Below are positions 8,488-17,267 of a DNA stretch of 51,140 nt, in pieces. The position numbers were made by a program, and so were the translations under genes. The notes under the pieces were generated by a model. The model was not told where the DNA came from, made no database searches, and worked only from the letters and a program-made list of their open reading frames with translations. Source of the DNA: Polyangiaceae bacterium (GTDB taxonomy: Bacteria; Myxococcota_A; Polyangia; Polyangiales; Polyangiaceae); assembly GCA_009780955.1 (NCBI GenBank), contig WQZB01000031.1, forward strand, positions 1 through 51,140, read 5' to 3'. Position 1 is the first letter of the stretch; every line of letters starts with the position of its first letter.

Positions 8488-8741
8488 CCGCCCAATGCGT
8501 GAAGAACGAGGCGCACCCAAAGCGTCCTTGTCGTTCTGTCGTACGCGAAAACGATGCGATATCCAGGAAGAAACAGAACCGGCGCGATCTGACCGCTCGC
8601 GAGTGCGAGCTTGCGAACATCGCCAATGCCGTCGGATGCGTAGCGCGCCACCTCGCTAGCAATCCATGCAGCGTCCTCCCATGGGACAACGGCAAGGAGC
8701 TGGTTCGTCGCGCGTTCAGACCACCCGACCTGAACGCTCAT
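8445..8741 (-). CDS. RelE/ParE-type toxin
   Basis: 98-aa protein with the RelE/ParE fold pattern: an N-terminal strand (VQVGWSERATNQLL), two helices, then strands ending in PGYRIVFAYDR and TLWVRLVLHALG. Most such toxins are ribosome-dependent mRNases (RelE) or gyrase poisons (ParE); which applies here cannot be told. It lies 1 bp downstream of a 65-aa antitoxin candidate, typical of antitoxin-first operons, and its 3' end overlaps the convergent FHA gene. Confidence 0.7.
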   Translation of the reverse strand: MSVQVGWSERATNQLLAVVPWEDAAWIASEVARYASDGIGDVRKLALASGQIAPVLFLPGYRIVFAYDRTTRTLWVRLVLHALGGHFREASRSSPSKR

Positions 8742-8742
8742 T

Positions 8743-8940
8743 CTACGGAGAATGCGCGCGCTTGGCCAACATCACAAACACGTCGTCGCTCGTGTGACAT
8801 TGCTCAAACGGGCTCGCCATCACCGCTTCGATCTCCAAGCATTCGGCATCGGTGAAATCTTCAGAGCACGCCATCGGCGCCATGTCGATCGAGCGAGCTA
8901 CGGGGTCGAGGTCAAGCTCGTACGCTGGCATGGTGGACAT
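8743..8940 (-). CDS. Probable antitoxin of the RelE/ParE-type pair
   Basis: 65-aa acidic protein with no family I can name. It is assigned as antitoxin from size, acidity and position: its TAG ends 1 bp before the ATG of the toxin. The ATG at 8940 is used; an internal ATG at 8931 is possible. Only 41 bp separate it from the upstream DUF721 gene, so it may be co-transcribed with that operon rather than having its own promoter. Confidence 0.55.
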   Translation of the reverse strand: MSTMPAYELDLDPVARSIDMAPMACSEDFTDAECLEIEAVMASPFEQCHTSDDVFVMLAKRAHSP

Positions 8941-8981
8941 AGGGTGAACGATAGCATCGAGCGCGGCACTCGCGCACGCAA

Positions 8982-9488
8982 TTACCGCTGCACTTTGATG
9001 TGGCGCTGCCAGGCGAGGTTCGCGCAGGCGGCTTTTTCGATGGTTACGCGTAGCTCGGTGTCGGCAACGTTGGCGACCAGAGCGCGAAGCTCTGGTTCGA
9101 GCAAGGCGGGTGGCGGGATCTTACGCGTGGCGCGGCGCTCTGGCGGGCGCCCAACAGTGTCGAGAATACCTACGCGGAACCGAAGTGAGATCACAGCGAA
9201 GCCGCACAGTTTCAACCGAGCCAGAAGCTCCGGTGCGAGCATATGAAGCTCGTTTGCCCACACGCTGGTCGCTACTTTTATGGTGAGCACGCCGCGTTCG
9301 ATGGAGATCGGCTGCGCGCGATCGGCAATGCGCGGTCCAACCGCCGCGCGCCACTCTTTGCGTGGGATGGCCTGCTGTTTCGCCCGTTTGCTTGCAAAGC
9401 GATCTTCGCCGGCGCGCCCGAGCACGTCTTCGATGCTCTCAGGGGCATCGAGATTTTTTCGCCGCAATCGCTTCGCTACTCGGCTCAT
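8982..9488 (-). CDS. DUF721 / DciA-like protein
   Basis: 168-aa protein. The core (about 45-115), with WRAAVGPRIADRAQPISIERGVLTI-type spacing and WANELHMLAPELLARL, is the DUF721 fold, the domain of DciA, the ancestral loader of replicative helicase DnaB. The N-terminus is basic. The C-terminal ~50 residues are unrecognised. Its ATG overlaps the TGA of the HEAT-repeat gene by four bases, so it is translationally coupled to it. A role in helicase loading follows from the family; the coupling to a secreted HEAT protein does not obviously support it. Confidence 0.8.
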   Translation of the reverse strand: MSRVAKRLRRKNLDAPESIEDVLGRAGEDRFASKRAKQQAIPRKEWRAAVGPRIADRAQPISIERGVLTIKVATSVWANELHMLAPELLARLKLCGFAVISLRFRVGILDTVGRPPERRATRKIPPPALLEPELRALVANVADTELRVTIEKAACANLAWQRHIKVQR

Positions 9489-11956
9489 TTTTCAGGTTGA
9501 CGCAAGGTGACGGTGCCGTACGGCGCGGCTGGGTCGGTGGTGGCGCCACGCCTGTCGGTAATGCCCATGCGAAGCATGCCACTTTGGTACTCGAGCAAGT
9601 AAGGTGCATGCGGACGCGCCACTGTTGCTGCTTGGTCGAAGACGAAGATCGTGACACGTCCTGGGGGTGTGGTGGGCGCTCCGATCTTGTCCGTGAGCAA
9701 GCGCGCGGCGTTTGTGCGAACGAGGTTGCTTGCGTCTTCGACGGCAAGCTTTCGTTCGAGGCTTCCATCACCGCAACGTGCATGGGCATTGGCAAGGGCA
9801 ACGAGCGCGTTGGCGCGCACGGTGGCGCGACTGTCATGAAGCATGGGGCATGCTGCGGAGGCTACGAGCAATGCTTGCGACGGACCAAGTGTGGAAGCGA
9901 TTTTCGCGATGGCAGCCGCTGCGTTCGTGGCAACGGCCGTGTCCGCATTGGCAGGGGAAGCGGCAAGGGAAGCAAGGCGCGCAACGGTGGCGTTGCTACC
10001 AACCGATCCGAGCGCGAAGGCTGCTTGTGCACGCACGCTTTCATCGGGATCGCTTGCAAGCTTGTCGAGCAGCTCGAGCGCCATTGCCGATCCGCGATGC
10101 CCACCGAGCAATGTGGCAACCATGCGACGATCGTCGACGTCGCCGCTCGACGCCGCCTCGAGGCCACGCAACGCCGATGGCAATCGTGCAGCGCCCATTG
10201 CTTCGAGCACGGCATCGCGCTCGGGGCCAGCAGCGATCGCTAGCTCGCGAAAAAGGCGCGCCGTGGCGCTTTCGCTCGCGAGCCTGTGGGCAATGCCTGC
10301 CAGGGCCGCGAGCACGGCGTAGCGATCGATTCCTTCGTCGCCATCGAGCTTGGCAACAAGGGCTCTCTGAGCTTTGCTTCCTCCGCTCGCGCCAAGAGCA
10401 ATGGCAGCGTGAAGCCTGACAGCCGGATCCGCATCGCCAAGCAATGGAACGAGTGCGTCGCTGGCAATCCCGCCAGGATCATTCGGTGCTGCGCGGCCGA
10501 GCATGCCCAATGCGTCGATGGCTGCGAGGCGCAGTGTGAAGTCTTTCGCAGAAACGAACCTCGCGAGTTCGGCGGTGGCTCTCGGCGCTCCGGTGCGTCC
10601 GAGCAGGGTTGCAACCGTCGCGCGCTCTTGCGGCGAAGTTCGAGGAGAGTGCAGGCTCGAAACGAGCGGTTCGACCGCACGCCCGTCGCTCCTCCCGTTC
10701 GTTGGATCGAGCAATGCGGCTACAGCGGCGAGTGCCTCGGCGCGCACCTGAGGGCTTCGATCAGCGATGAACTCGAGCACCACGGGTACGTGTTCGGAGG
10801 TTCCTGCTTTTGCCAGAGCGTGCATGGCAGCCGCGGGTGCGAGCGTACCGTTGCGTAGCGACGAAATGATGGCAGGCGTACTCGATGTGGCGCGCAATTC
10901 ACCCAAGATCCACGCGGCGCTCGTTTTCGCCGCGCTCGGGCCTGGCTTGTCGAGCAGCCCTGTCAACGTGGAAACGACGGGATCTCTCGTGACTTGTGTC
11001 GTGGCTTGCGGCGTCTGGTTTGCACTTGCCGCGGTGACGAGCGCATCGCGTACGGCGGTGCGTTCAAGGGACTCTGCTGCATCGTCTTGCGTGCCGAGTT
11101 CGCTGGCGAGTGCTCGCACGGCGTCTTCGGTTCCGATGTGGCCGAGCGCGGCCAGGGCCGCCTGCCGGACCCGCGGGTTTCGTTCGAGCGTGAGAGGGGC
11201 GATGGCAGCTGTAGCTTCCGGCGCGCGCAAGCGGCCGAGAGCGGTCAGCGCGGCCATCTTCACCTCGAGAGCGTTGTCACGAAGCGCGAAAAGCAGCGCC
11301 TGCGTTGCCCGCGGATCGCCGAGCTCGCCGAGCGCACGCACAACATCGCGGCGCACCTCGGGAGCCGCGTCTTGGACTTTGCCGACGAGTGGCATGACCG
11401 CGCGCGGATCGCCGAGTTTTGCCAGGGCGCGGGCGACTTCGCTGCGCACCGCGGGCGCTGGATCGTCGAGTCTACCCGACAATGGTGCTGTAGCAGCCGT
11501 CGAGCCTTGAGCGCCAAGAGCCGACGCGCACGCAGCGCGGACAAGTGGATCGGAGTCGGCAAGTGCGCGTGACAGCGGCGCGATCGTGACAGCTGGGTTC
11601 GGCATCGCCCGGCTTACTTCGCACGTGGCAGCGCGCAATCTCGCGTCGCGTTCCCCGAGCCAGGTTAGCGTAGCCTCGGTTGCGGCGATCACGCCAAGAT
11701 CGGCGGCTTGTTTCGCGGCGTTGAGGCGGACTTCGACATCGCTGTCAGCGAGCGCGCCGAGGAGCAGTGGAGTCGCGCGTGGGGCGCCGAGCGTGCCAAG
11801 ATCTTTGGCGGCTGCACGTCGCTTTGCTGGATCGGCTGACGACAGATCGCGCTCGATGTGCTCGGCCACATCGGGCCACGCCAAAGCATGCGCCACTTTC
11901 GGTGAGGGCAGCGTGAGCACGAACGCCAACGCCAACGCGACAAAGACCTTTCTCAC
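9485..11956 (-). CDS. Exported HEAT-repeat protein
   Basis: 823-aa protein with an N-terminal signal (RKVFVALALAFVLTLPSP, cleavage after VAHA) followed by an almost continuous array of ~31-residue HEAT/PBS-lyase-type repeats from about 35 to 770. The repeats carry the recurrent 'D..VR..AA.ALG.LG...A...L' pattern and form an alpha-solenoid scaffold. The last ~50 residues form a short beta-rich tail (VTIFVFDQAAT...). It starts at GTG 11956. It follows the VWA gene by 42 bp and overlaps the DUF721 gene by four bases. Probably a periplasmic or envelope scaffold; no partner is evident except the adjacent VWA and DUF4159 proteins. Confidence 0.88.
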   Translation of the reverse strand: MRKVFVALALAFVLTLPSPKVAHALAWPDVAEHIERDLSSADPAKRRAAAKDLGTLGAPRATPLLLGALADSDVEVRLNAAKQAADLGVIAATEATLTWLGERDARLRAATCEVSRAMPNPAVTIAPLSRALADSDPLVRAACASALGAQGSTAATAPLSGRLDDPAPAVRSEVARALAKLGDPRAVMPLVGKVQDAAPEVRRDVVRALGELGDPRATQALLFALRDNALEVKMAALTALGRLRAPEATAAIAPLTLERNPRVRQAALAALGHIGTEDAVRALASELGTQDDAAESLERTAVRDALVTAASANQTPQATTQVTRDPVVSTLTGLLDKPGPSAAKTSAAWILGELRATSSTPAIISSLRNGTLAPAAAMHALAKAGTSEHVPVVLEFIADRSPQVRAEALAAVAALLDPTNGRSDGRAVEPLVSSLHSPRTSPQERATVATLLGRTGAPRATAELARFVSAKDFTLRLAAIDALGMLGRAAPNDPGGIASDALVPLLGDADPAVRLHAAIALGASGGSKAQRALVAKLDGDEGIDRYAVLAALAGIAHRLASESATARLFRELAIAAGPERDAVLEAMGAARLPSALRGLEAASSGDVDDRRMVATLLGGHRGSAMALELLDKLASDPDESVRAQAAFALGSVGSNATVARLASLAASPANADTAVATNAAAAIAKIASTLGPSQALLVASAACPMLHDSRATVRANALVALANAHARCGDGSLERKLAVEDASNLVRTNAARLLTDKIGAPTTPPGRVTIFVFDQAATVARPHAPYLLEYQSGMLRMGITDRRGATTDPAAPYGTVTLRQPEK

Positions 11957-11998
11957 ACGCTCACGCTACCACTCGATTTTGGGGCAACGACAATCGTT

Positions 11999-14218
11999 TT
12001 ACGACAGGCCATTGCGCCTGCGTGCAAACCAATGAACGCCGAGCGCGCACGCGGCTGCGAGCGTCCAAATCCACGGCGGGGCGAGCGGCGCCACGTGCTT
12101 TTCGGATGTAACGATTGCGGGCTTCGGTAACGCAATCGCGAGATCGTCGCCAGCGTAGCGAAACGTGCCGCCCGTTGCCGATGCGATGGCGCGGAGGCGA
12201 TCGGGATCGGGCCGCGAGTCGGCCCATTCATCGCCGCCCGCTTCGCATGCGAAGTCGGTGCGTGTCGTTGGCCCTTGACCCGCGCGCAGCCGCGCCGTGT
12301 AACCACCGGCAGCTAACGCGGGAAGGCTGACTTCCAGCGTCCTATTGCCCTGGGCGAGCGGCTTTGGCAACGGGACATCGACGGGCGCTTCTTGCTTGTC
12401 GAGCCGGCGGACTTCGAGCGACCAAACGAGGCCTTTTTTTGCCTGCACATCCAACCGAGGAAGCTGTATGCGAAGCTTGGTTGTCGCGCCGGAAACGCAC
12501 GGCGAAACGAGATCGATTTGGCCTGACTCGAAGCGCGGATCGTGCATGAGCCAACCAAGCAGGCCGTCCCAAAGCGCGCCGTAGCCGCGACCCGATGTGC
12601 GCGCGCCGAGCTCCGAGAATTCGAGCTGCCATCCGCCGTCGATTCCAAGCGCAATGGAGCGGCCGTTGCCCTCGTCGCCGATCGCCAGGATCGGCATTGG
12701 TGCTCCCGATGGCGTGGTGCGTGTTGGGTGTGCCCAAAGCACGATGGCCCCAGGGTGCGCGTCGCCAAGGATGTTTACGCCGGGCATCTGCGGCAGCTCT
12801 TCGCCGATCACGTTGCGAAGGGGGGCGAGCAGCGGCGCGATGCGTCCGTCGTCCGTCCACGCTGGCACCACGTTCGCGACGTCGGCTGCGGTGGCGCCCG
12901 GAGATTGGTCGAGCGTAACGGGCAGCACATCGGCGAGCGACGTGCCCGCGTAACCGCCAGCCACGAACGAGTTTTGGCCGCCCACCATGATGAGCCCGCC
13001 TCCCTTGCGGACGTAGTTTGCGAGCTCCGGCAAGTGTCGCTCGAGGCCGTAGGGCTGCGCGTCGAAGTCTTGCAAAACGACAGCGTCGAACGACGGCAAG
13101 TGCTCGGTGAACAGTTCGTCGACCGGGAATGGAATGAGCGCCAGATCTTCTTGGCGCGCGTTCGGATCGTCGGCCTGCGTGCGAAGGATGAAGAATGCAA
13201 CCACATCGACCGACGCGTCGCTCTTTAGCCATTCGCGAAGGGCTCGCACGTCGTGTGTGGGGCGGCCGGCAACGTGGAGCACACGCACACGCTCGCGTGC
13301 AACGTGGAAGGTGATGAGGCGTCGATCGTTTTCGGGGATTGTGTCGCCCGAAGGTGGCGTGATGGAAACTTCGAGAATGCGTGTGCCTGCACGCTCGAGC
13401 GTGACGGAAAGATCGATTGTGCCTTTGCCGTCTTTGAGGTGCGACAGCCCCGTGGCAAGAACTGCAGGCTCGCCATCTTCGCGAAGCTCGCGCGCGGTTA
13501 CGGTGAGCTCGTCGCAGGAAAGGCCGCCCGCGCAGCCGACTTCCACGGAGAGCGGAAACGGAACGTGGGCCACTGCCGCACCCGCGGTTGACACGCGGCG
13601 AACGCTTGCATCGGCCGGGATACTTTTCGTGGTTGCGATTGTGTGGATTGGGAGATTGGGCCCTGCGAAACCCTCGAAGGGCGCGCCCTCGGACGGATCG
13701 TCGAGCCGGCCGTCGGACACCACCACGATCGCAGAGGGTCGCTCGTCTTGCGAGGCAGTAATGGCTGCAATGGCTGCTCGGAGATCACTGCGCGCGCTGC
13801 CCGCAAAAGGCGGCGCTGCTTTCGTGATAGCTAGTGGCACGGGCGGCCCGGCGCCGAAACCGAGAACGAGCAAGCGAGCTTCTTTGGCTTGCTTCTGGAG
13901 GTTCGCGATAACCTTGTCGCGCGCGGAAGCCCTGGATGTGTCGTTGTCGGCAAGGGCCATGGATCGCGATGTGTCGCCGAGAACGATAGCCCGAGCGCCA
14001 AGAACGCTTTCACGCGCCGCAACGCGTGTGGGGCGGAGCACGGCAAAAAGGAGGGCACTTACTGCGACGAGCCCGGTTAGCACGATGAGCGGCCCACCTC
14101 GCTCGCGCCGGCGCAGTTCGAGCGCGAAGAGCACGCCAAGGCTGACGAGTGCCAGAGCACAGGCAACGATTACTGCCCACGTTGGCAAGTCACTGTTGAC
14201 CGCTAGACGTGTGTGCAT
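11999..14218 (-). CDS. VWA-like membrane protein with GATase-like domain
   Basis: 739-aa inner-membrane protein. I use the ATG at 14218 with GGGA upstream; a TTG at 14251 is an alternative. Two N-terminal membrane helices (about 10-55) precede a von Willebrand A-like domain with a MIDAS motif DTSRS near residues 80-85. The central part (about 340-510) has the glutamine-amidotransferase-like fold seen in this family (VRKGGGLIMVGGQNSF, no catalytic Cys). A C-terminal helix (APPWIWTLAAACALGVHW) re-anchors the protein. This layout is typical of BatA/aerotolerance-type loci that carry DUF4159 partners, and the adjacent upstream gene is DUF4159. Role unknown, presumably envelope-associated. Confidence 0.85.
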   Translation of the reverse strand: MHTRLAVNSDLPTWAVIVACALALVSLGVLFALELRRRERGGPLIVLTGLVAVSALLFAVLRPTRVAARESVLGARAIVLGDTSRSMALADNDTSRASARDKVIANLQKQAKEARLLVLGFGAGPPVPLAITKAAPPFAGSARSDLRAAIAAITASQDERPSAIVVVSDGRLDDPSEGAPFEGFAGPNLPIHTIATTKSIPADASVRRVSTAGAAVAHVPFPLSVEVGCAGGLSCDELTVTARELREDGEPAVLATGLSHLKDGKGTIDLSVTLERAGTRILEVSITPPSGDTIPENDRRLITFHVARERVRVLHVAGRPTHDVRALREWLKSDASVDVVAFFILRTQADDPNARQEDLALIPFPVDELFTEHLPSFDAVVLQDFDAQPYGLERHLPELANYVRKGGGLIMVGGQNSFVAGGYAGTSLADVLPVTLDQSPGATAADVANVVPAWTDDGRIAPLLAPLRNVIGEELPQMPGVNILGDAHPGAIVLWAHPTRTTPSGAPMPILAIGDEGNGRSIALGIDGGWQLEFSELGARTSGRGYGALWDGLLGWLMHDPRFESGQIDLVSPCVSGATTKLRIQLPRLDVQAKKGLVWSLEVRRLDKQEAPVDVPLPKPLAQGNRTLEVSLPALAAGGYTARLRAGQGPTTRTDFACEAGGDEWADSRPDPDRLRAIASATGGTFRYAGDDLAIALPKPAIVTSEKHVAPLAPPWIWTLAAACALGVHWFARRRNGLS

Positions 14219-14237
14219 CGTTCCCGTATGCCGCCTT

Positions 14238-15017
14238 TCATGGAAGCCCAAGTAGTGCGCGGCGACGCATGAGGAACGGCGCGTGGACTTGGTCGTCTTT
14301 GTAATTCGAGCAGAGCACGTACATCGAGAGATTCACGGCAAGGCGAATCGCACGCTCGCGTTGTACTTCGCCACCGGGTACAGGCTGCATTTCCCAGTCG
14401 CCGGCGGCCGAGTGCGCAAGCGCACCACCGAGATCGTGCGACGAGAAAATCACCTGGGCTTTGCCTCCTCGCACAATGGCGTCGAGGGATTGTGGGCCCC
14501 TCACACGCCCCTCTGGCCGGCGCACCAGGTAGTAGGTTTTGAAAAGAACGTGGTCAGGTCCAAGAGCAATAGGGCTTGTATCGGGCAGCACGCGCGCGAT
14601 TTGCTCGCGTGCACTACGGCCGAATGCGCTCGGGCGCCCGTCGTCGGATACTCCGGCGTCGTCGATGAGCAAAAGACCGCCAAGCGCGAAGAACTTCCGG
14701 AGGCCTGAGATTTCTTGTGCGGAAAATGGCGAGAGAGCGGAGATGCCACTCAGCCAGACAAATGGGCCGCTCACGATCGCCGGATCATCGGCGCGCACCT
14801 GCGATGGCTTGAGGCGGGCAGGGGCACTAGTGCGCTGCACGATCTCCCACGACCACCGCGAGCCCGCGTTTGGCCTTGCTGCGCCCGTGATGCCTCCGGC
14901 AAGCAGCACACACGGATCGAACGCACCCCCATCACCGAACGCGCACGCTGGCTTTGGCAGCAAGGCAGCGAGTCCGGTCGCAATGGCTAATGCTAGGACC
15001 AAGAGCAGGCGCTTCAT
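14238..15017 (-). CDS. DUF4159 domain protein
   Basis: 259-aa exported protein with a signal peptide (MKRLLLVLALAIATGLAALL, cleavage near PACA). The body matches the DUF4159 pattern: PFVWLSG near 87, a GATase-like LRKFFALGGLLLIDDAG, a variable middle, and the late HDLGGAL and RLAVNLSMYVL segments. DUF4159 proteins usually sit beside MoxR/BatA/VWA genes; here the next gene is the VWA protein, 19 bp downstream. No MoxR ATPase or DUF58 gene is in the window, so the set is incomplete or split. Function unknown. Confidence 0.82.
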   Translation of the reverse strand: MKRLLLVLALAIATGLAALLPKPACAFGDGGAFDPCVLLAGGITGAARPNAGSRWSWEIVQRTSAPARLKPSQVRADDPAIVSGPFVWLSGISALSPFSAQEISGLRKFFALGGLLLIDDAGVSDDGRPSAFGRSAREQIARVLPDTSPIALGPDHVLFKTYYLVRRPEGRVRGPQSLDAIVRGGKAQVIFSSHDLGGALAHSAAGDWEMQPVPGGEVQRERAIRLAVNLSMYVLCSNYKDDQVHAPFLMRRRALLGLP

Positions 15018-15034
15018 CGGAACGGCGCGGATTT

Positions 15035-15065
15035 TAGACCTCTTTCGATTTGACGCGATCTAGCA
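15035..15065. repeat. 26-bp-core repeat copy
   Basis: Contains TAGACC-tct-TTCGATTTGACGCGAT-CTAG, a variant of the repeat found as two perfect copies near 20 kb. It lies between the NHL and DUF4159 genes. Confidence 0.7.
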
Positions 15066-15088
15066 CACGCCCCTTGGCCCTGCCTGGA

Positions 15089-16312
15089 TCAGGGAGCGGG
15101 CGCGATTTTACGGATCATGTTGTTTCCGGTGTCGGCGACGTAGACAACGCCGCTCGAATCCACGGCTACGCCGGCTGGGCTCCAGAAGGTAGCTTTATCG
15201 GCTTGCCCGTCCGCGTGGCCACTCATGCCGTTGCCTGCGGCATCACGCAGCCCTGCGAGCGTTGTGACCTCGCCGAAGGGTGAGACTTTGCGTATCGCGT
15301 GGTTCAAGCTGTCAGCCACATATAGAGTGCCGCTTGCATCGATGGCCAGGCCAAACGGTGTATTGAAAGCGGCATGTTCGCCGGTGCCGTCGATGAACCC
15401 GACAGCCTGATTCGGTAAGCCAGCCAACGTGCTCACCGTGTTCACCGCATCGGGCGCAATTTTTCGGATGTCGTTGCCGCACTGTTCGAGCACATAAAAG
15501 GTATTGGTTTTATCCACCACAATGCCTGCAGGGCAGTTGAATGTTGCGCTCGCGGCGGGGCCGTTGTCAGCACCCACGGTGCCGGGAATGCCCGCGAAAA
15601 TGGTCGTGGTCACGACCTCGCCATTCGTCACTATTTTTCGAATCGTGTTCTTGTCGTAGTCGGAGAAGTACACATTTCCGTCGGCATCTACGGTTAGCCC
15701 TCCACCGGGTCTAGGAAAGTTGGGGTCCGAGGCTGGGCTCGCGAGCGTGCTGACTTGGCAACCGTTTACGGCGTCGTTCGTGATCTTGCGAATTGCATTG
15801 CTCACGGTATCAGCAACGTAGACGATGCCTTTGGTGTCGATAGCAATGCCGATGGGTCCGTTGAATGTCGCCTGCGTCGTGCAGTCTCCATCCTTCCATG
15901 TCACGTTCTCGATGGCGGTGCTCGTGCCTGCGTAGGTGCTCACTACTGTGCCATCTGCAGAGATCTTGCGAATTTTGTTGTTGTAGTAGTCAGCAACATA
16001 AAGGCTGCCATCGGGTGCGACCGCGATCCCTGTGGGGCCGTTGAACGTCGGCAGCACCGCCGCGCCAGGACCTACAGCCGTTGTCGTCTGGGTGTCGACT
16101 GAACTAGCTTCGCCTGTGCCCGCCACCGTTGTAACGAAGTATTGTTGTGGACCGGCGTCAGCATCGCCGGCATCGTTGCCAGCATGACCTGCGTCGTTGC
16201 TTGGTCCGTTCGGCCCAGCATCGGGCTGCGTGTCGATGGGAGGAACGTTGAACTCGGTGCCGGTGCATGCTGCCATGGTCGACGCAAAAAGAGCTAGGCG
16301 GATGAAACGCAT
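15089..16312 (-). CDS. NHL-repeat lipoprotein
   Basis: 407-aa lipoprotein. The ATG at 16312 is chosen because GGAGG lies five bases upstream and the product starts with a lipobox signal (MRFIRLALFASTMAAC). After an Asp/Gly/Asn-rich spacer (about 20-50), five to six NHL beta-propeller repeats follow, each with the form FNGPxGIAxxxxGxxYVADxxNNxIRKI. The propeller fills the rest of the protein. NHL propellers usually bind proteins, nucleic acid or carbohydrate; here, anchored in the envelope, the ligand is unknown. The gene precedes the DUF4159 gene by 71 bp, interrupted by a dispersed repeat. Confidence 0.88.
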   Translation of the reverse strand: MRFIRLALFASTMAACTGTEFNVPPIDTQPDAGPNGPSNDAGHAGNDAGDADAGPQQYFVTTVAGTGEASSVDTQTTTAVGPGAAVLPTFNGPTGIAVAPDGSLYVADYYNNKIRKISADGTVVSTYAGTSTAIENVTWKDGDCTTQATFNGPIGIAIDTKGIVYVADTVSNAIRKITNDAVNGCQVSTLASPASDPNFPRPGGGLTVDADGNVYFSDYDKNTIRKIVTNGEVVTTTIFAGIPGTVGADNGPAASATFNCPAGIVVDKTNTFYVLEQCGNDIRKIAPDAVNTVSTLAGLPNQAVGFIDGTGEHAAFNTPFGLAIDASGTLYVADSLNHAIRKVSPFGEVTTLAGLRDAAGNGMSGHADGQADKATFWSPAGVAVDSSGVVYVADTGNNMIRKIAPAP

Positions 16313-16425
16313 GCGAGCCTCCGATAAGTAAGCAACTTCGACGCTCGCTCCAGCGTAATCAGTGACATTGTGGCTTGTCGAGATAGGACAATGGACCGGA
16401 GGGTGGGCTACGCCCAAACCACCCC

Positions 16426-17259
16426 TCAATCGAAATCGTCAACACGCCAGATGCCATTTTCTCGCTTCAATTTCACCGAATGACCTTGCGGAACGCTCAC
16501 CGAGGCGATGTCCCCTGTGACCTCGATGTGCAAGGTTTCCGGGCGCTCGAGCCCTTCTACGAGAGCACGCAAGTCGCGTTCGATTGCCGTGCGTGTGGCC
16601 GGTGAGAGCACGCGCATGAGGCCCGCATAACTGCGCCGCGCGAGCACGCGTCGCAATTGATCGAGCGCTTGCTCGGTGGTGCGTGCGCCGCCTGGCAGCG
16701 TTCCGGCGGCCGTGACCCAAAAGCGGTCATTCGCAAGTTCGAGCTGCGCTTCTTCGCCGTCGGCGTAGCGTAGCCGTGCGGTTGCAGATGTGCGGGCGGC
16801 ACGTGCGGTGATGCCTTTGGCTTGTTCGGCAAGCTCGGCGCGCTGCTCGCTCACAATGCGCTTGATGTCGTTTCGGCCATACGCCTCTTGCGAGCTCGTT
16901 GTCATCATGGCGTAGATGGCGTTGGCATCACCGCGCGCAGCGGCACGCGCGTACTCGTCGGCAGCAGCTTTGGGATCAGGCACCGCGAGCGAGGTGCACC
17001 CTGATTCGATTGCGCCGGCCGCGACCATGATAACGAAATACCCCGCCCGACCAAGCCGGTGTAAGGCGCGCACGCCGACTGCCCACGACGCGAGCAGAAG
17101 CACACCGCCTGCCGTTTTTTCGACCGAGGCTGACACAGCGAGGCCTAGCGCGATTCCCGTGGCAGCGATCACGAGCTGCCGCTTTGCGCGCTCGAACGAT
17201 TGCGTGTGCGAGTCGGGTGATTGCGAAGCAGGCTCGGTGTTTCTCGCTGCGTCATTCAC
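16426..17259 (-). CDS. Uncharacterised membrane protein
   Basis: 277-aa protein. The longer open frame begins inside the preceding gene, so I use GTG 17259, nine bases after its stop. There are two or three hydrophobic helices (LVIAATGIALGLAVSA; GGVLLLASWAVGV; YFVIMVAAGAI). A periplasmic helical-plus-beta domain starts PKAAADEYARAAARGDANAI; its size and pattern recall NTF2-like or DUF4878-type domains, but I cannot assign it. It is co-directional and closely spaced with the upstream Cache-like gene, so a shared function is possible. Unknown role. Confidence 0.65.
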   Translation of the reverse strand: MNDAARNTEPASQSPDSHTQSFERAKRQLVIAATGIALGLAVSASVEKTAGGVLLLASWAVGVRALHRLGRAGYFVIMVAAGAIESGCTSLAVPDPKAAADEYARAAARGDANAIYAMMTTSSQEAYGRNDIKRIVSEQRAELAEQAKGITARAARTSATARLRYADGEEAQLELANDRFWVTAAGTLPGGARTTEQALDQLRRVLARRSYAGLMRVLSPATRTAIERDLRALVEGLERPETLHIEVTGDIASVSVPQGHSVKLKRENGIWRVDDFD

Positions 17260-17267
17260 GGGTGCGC

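Noticed and set aside
9362..10243. Forward frame antisense to the HEAT-repeat gene
   Set aside because: It has irregular composition, no domain and no ribosome binding site, while the opposite strand encodes clear HEAT repeats.
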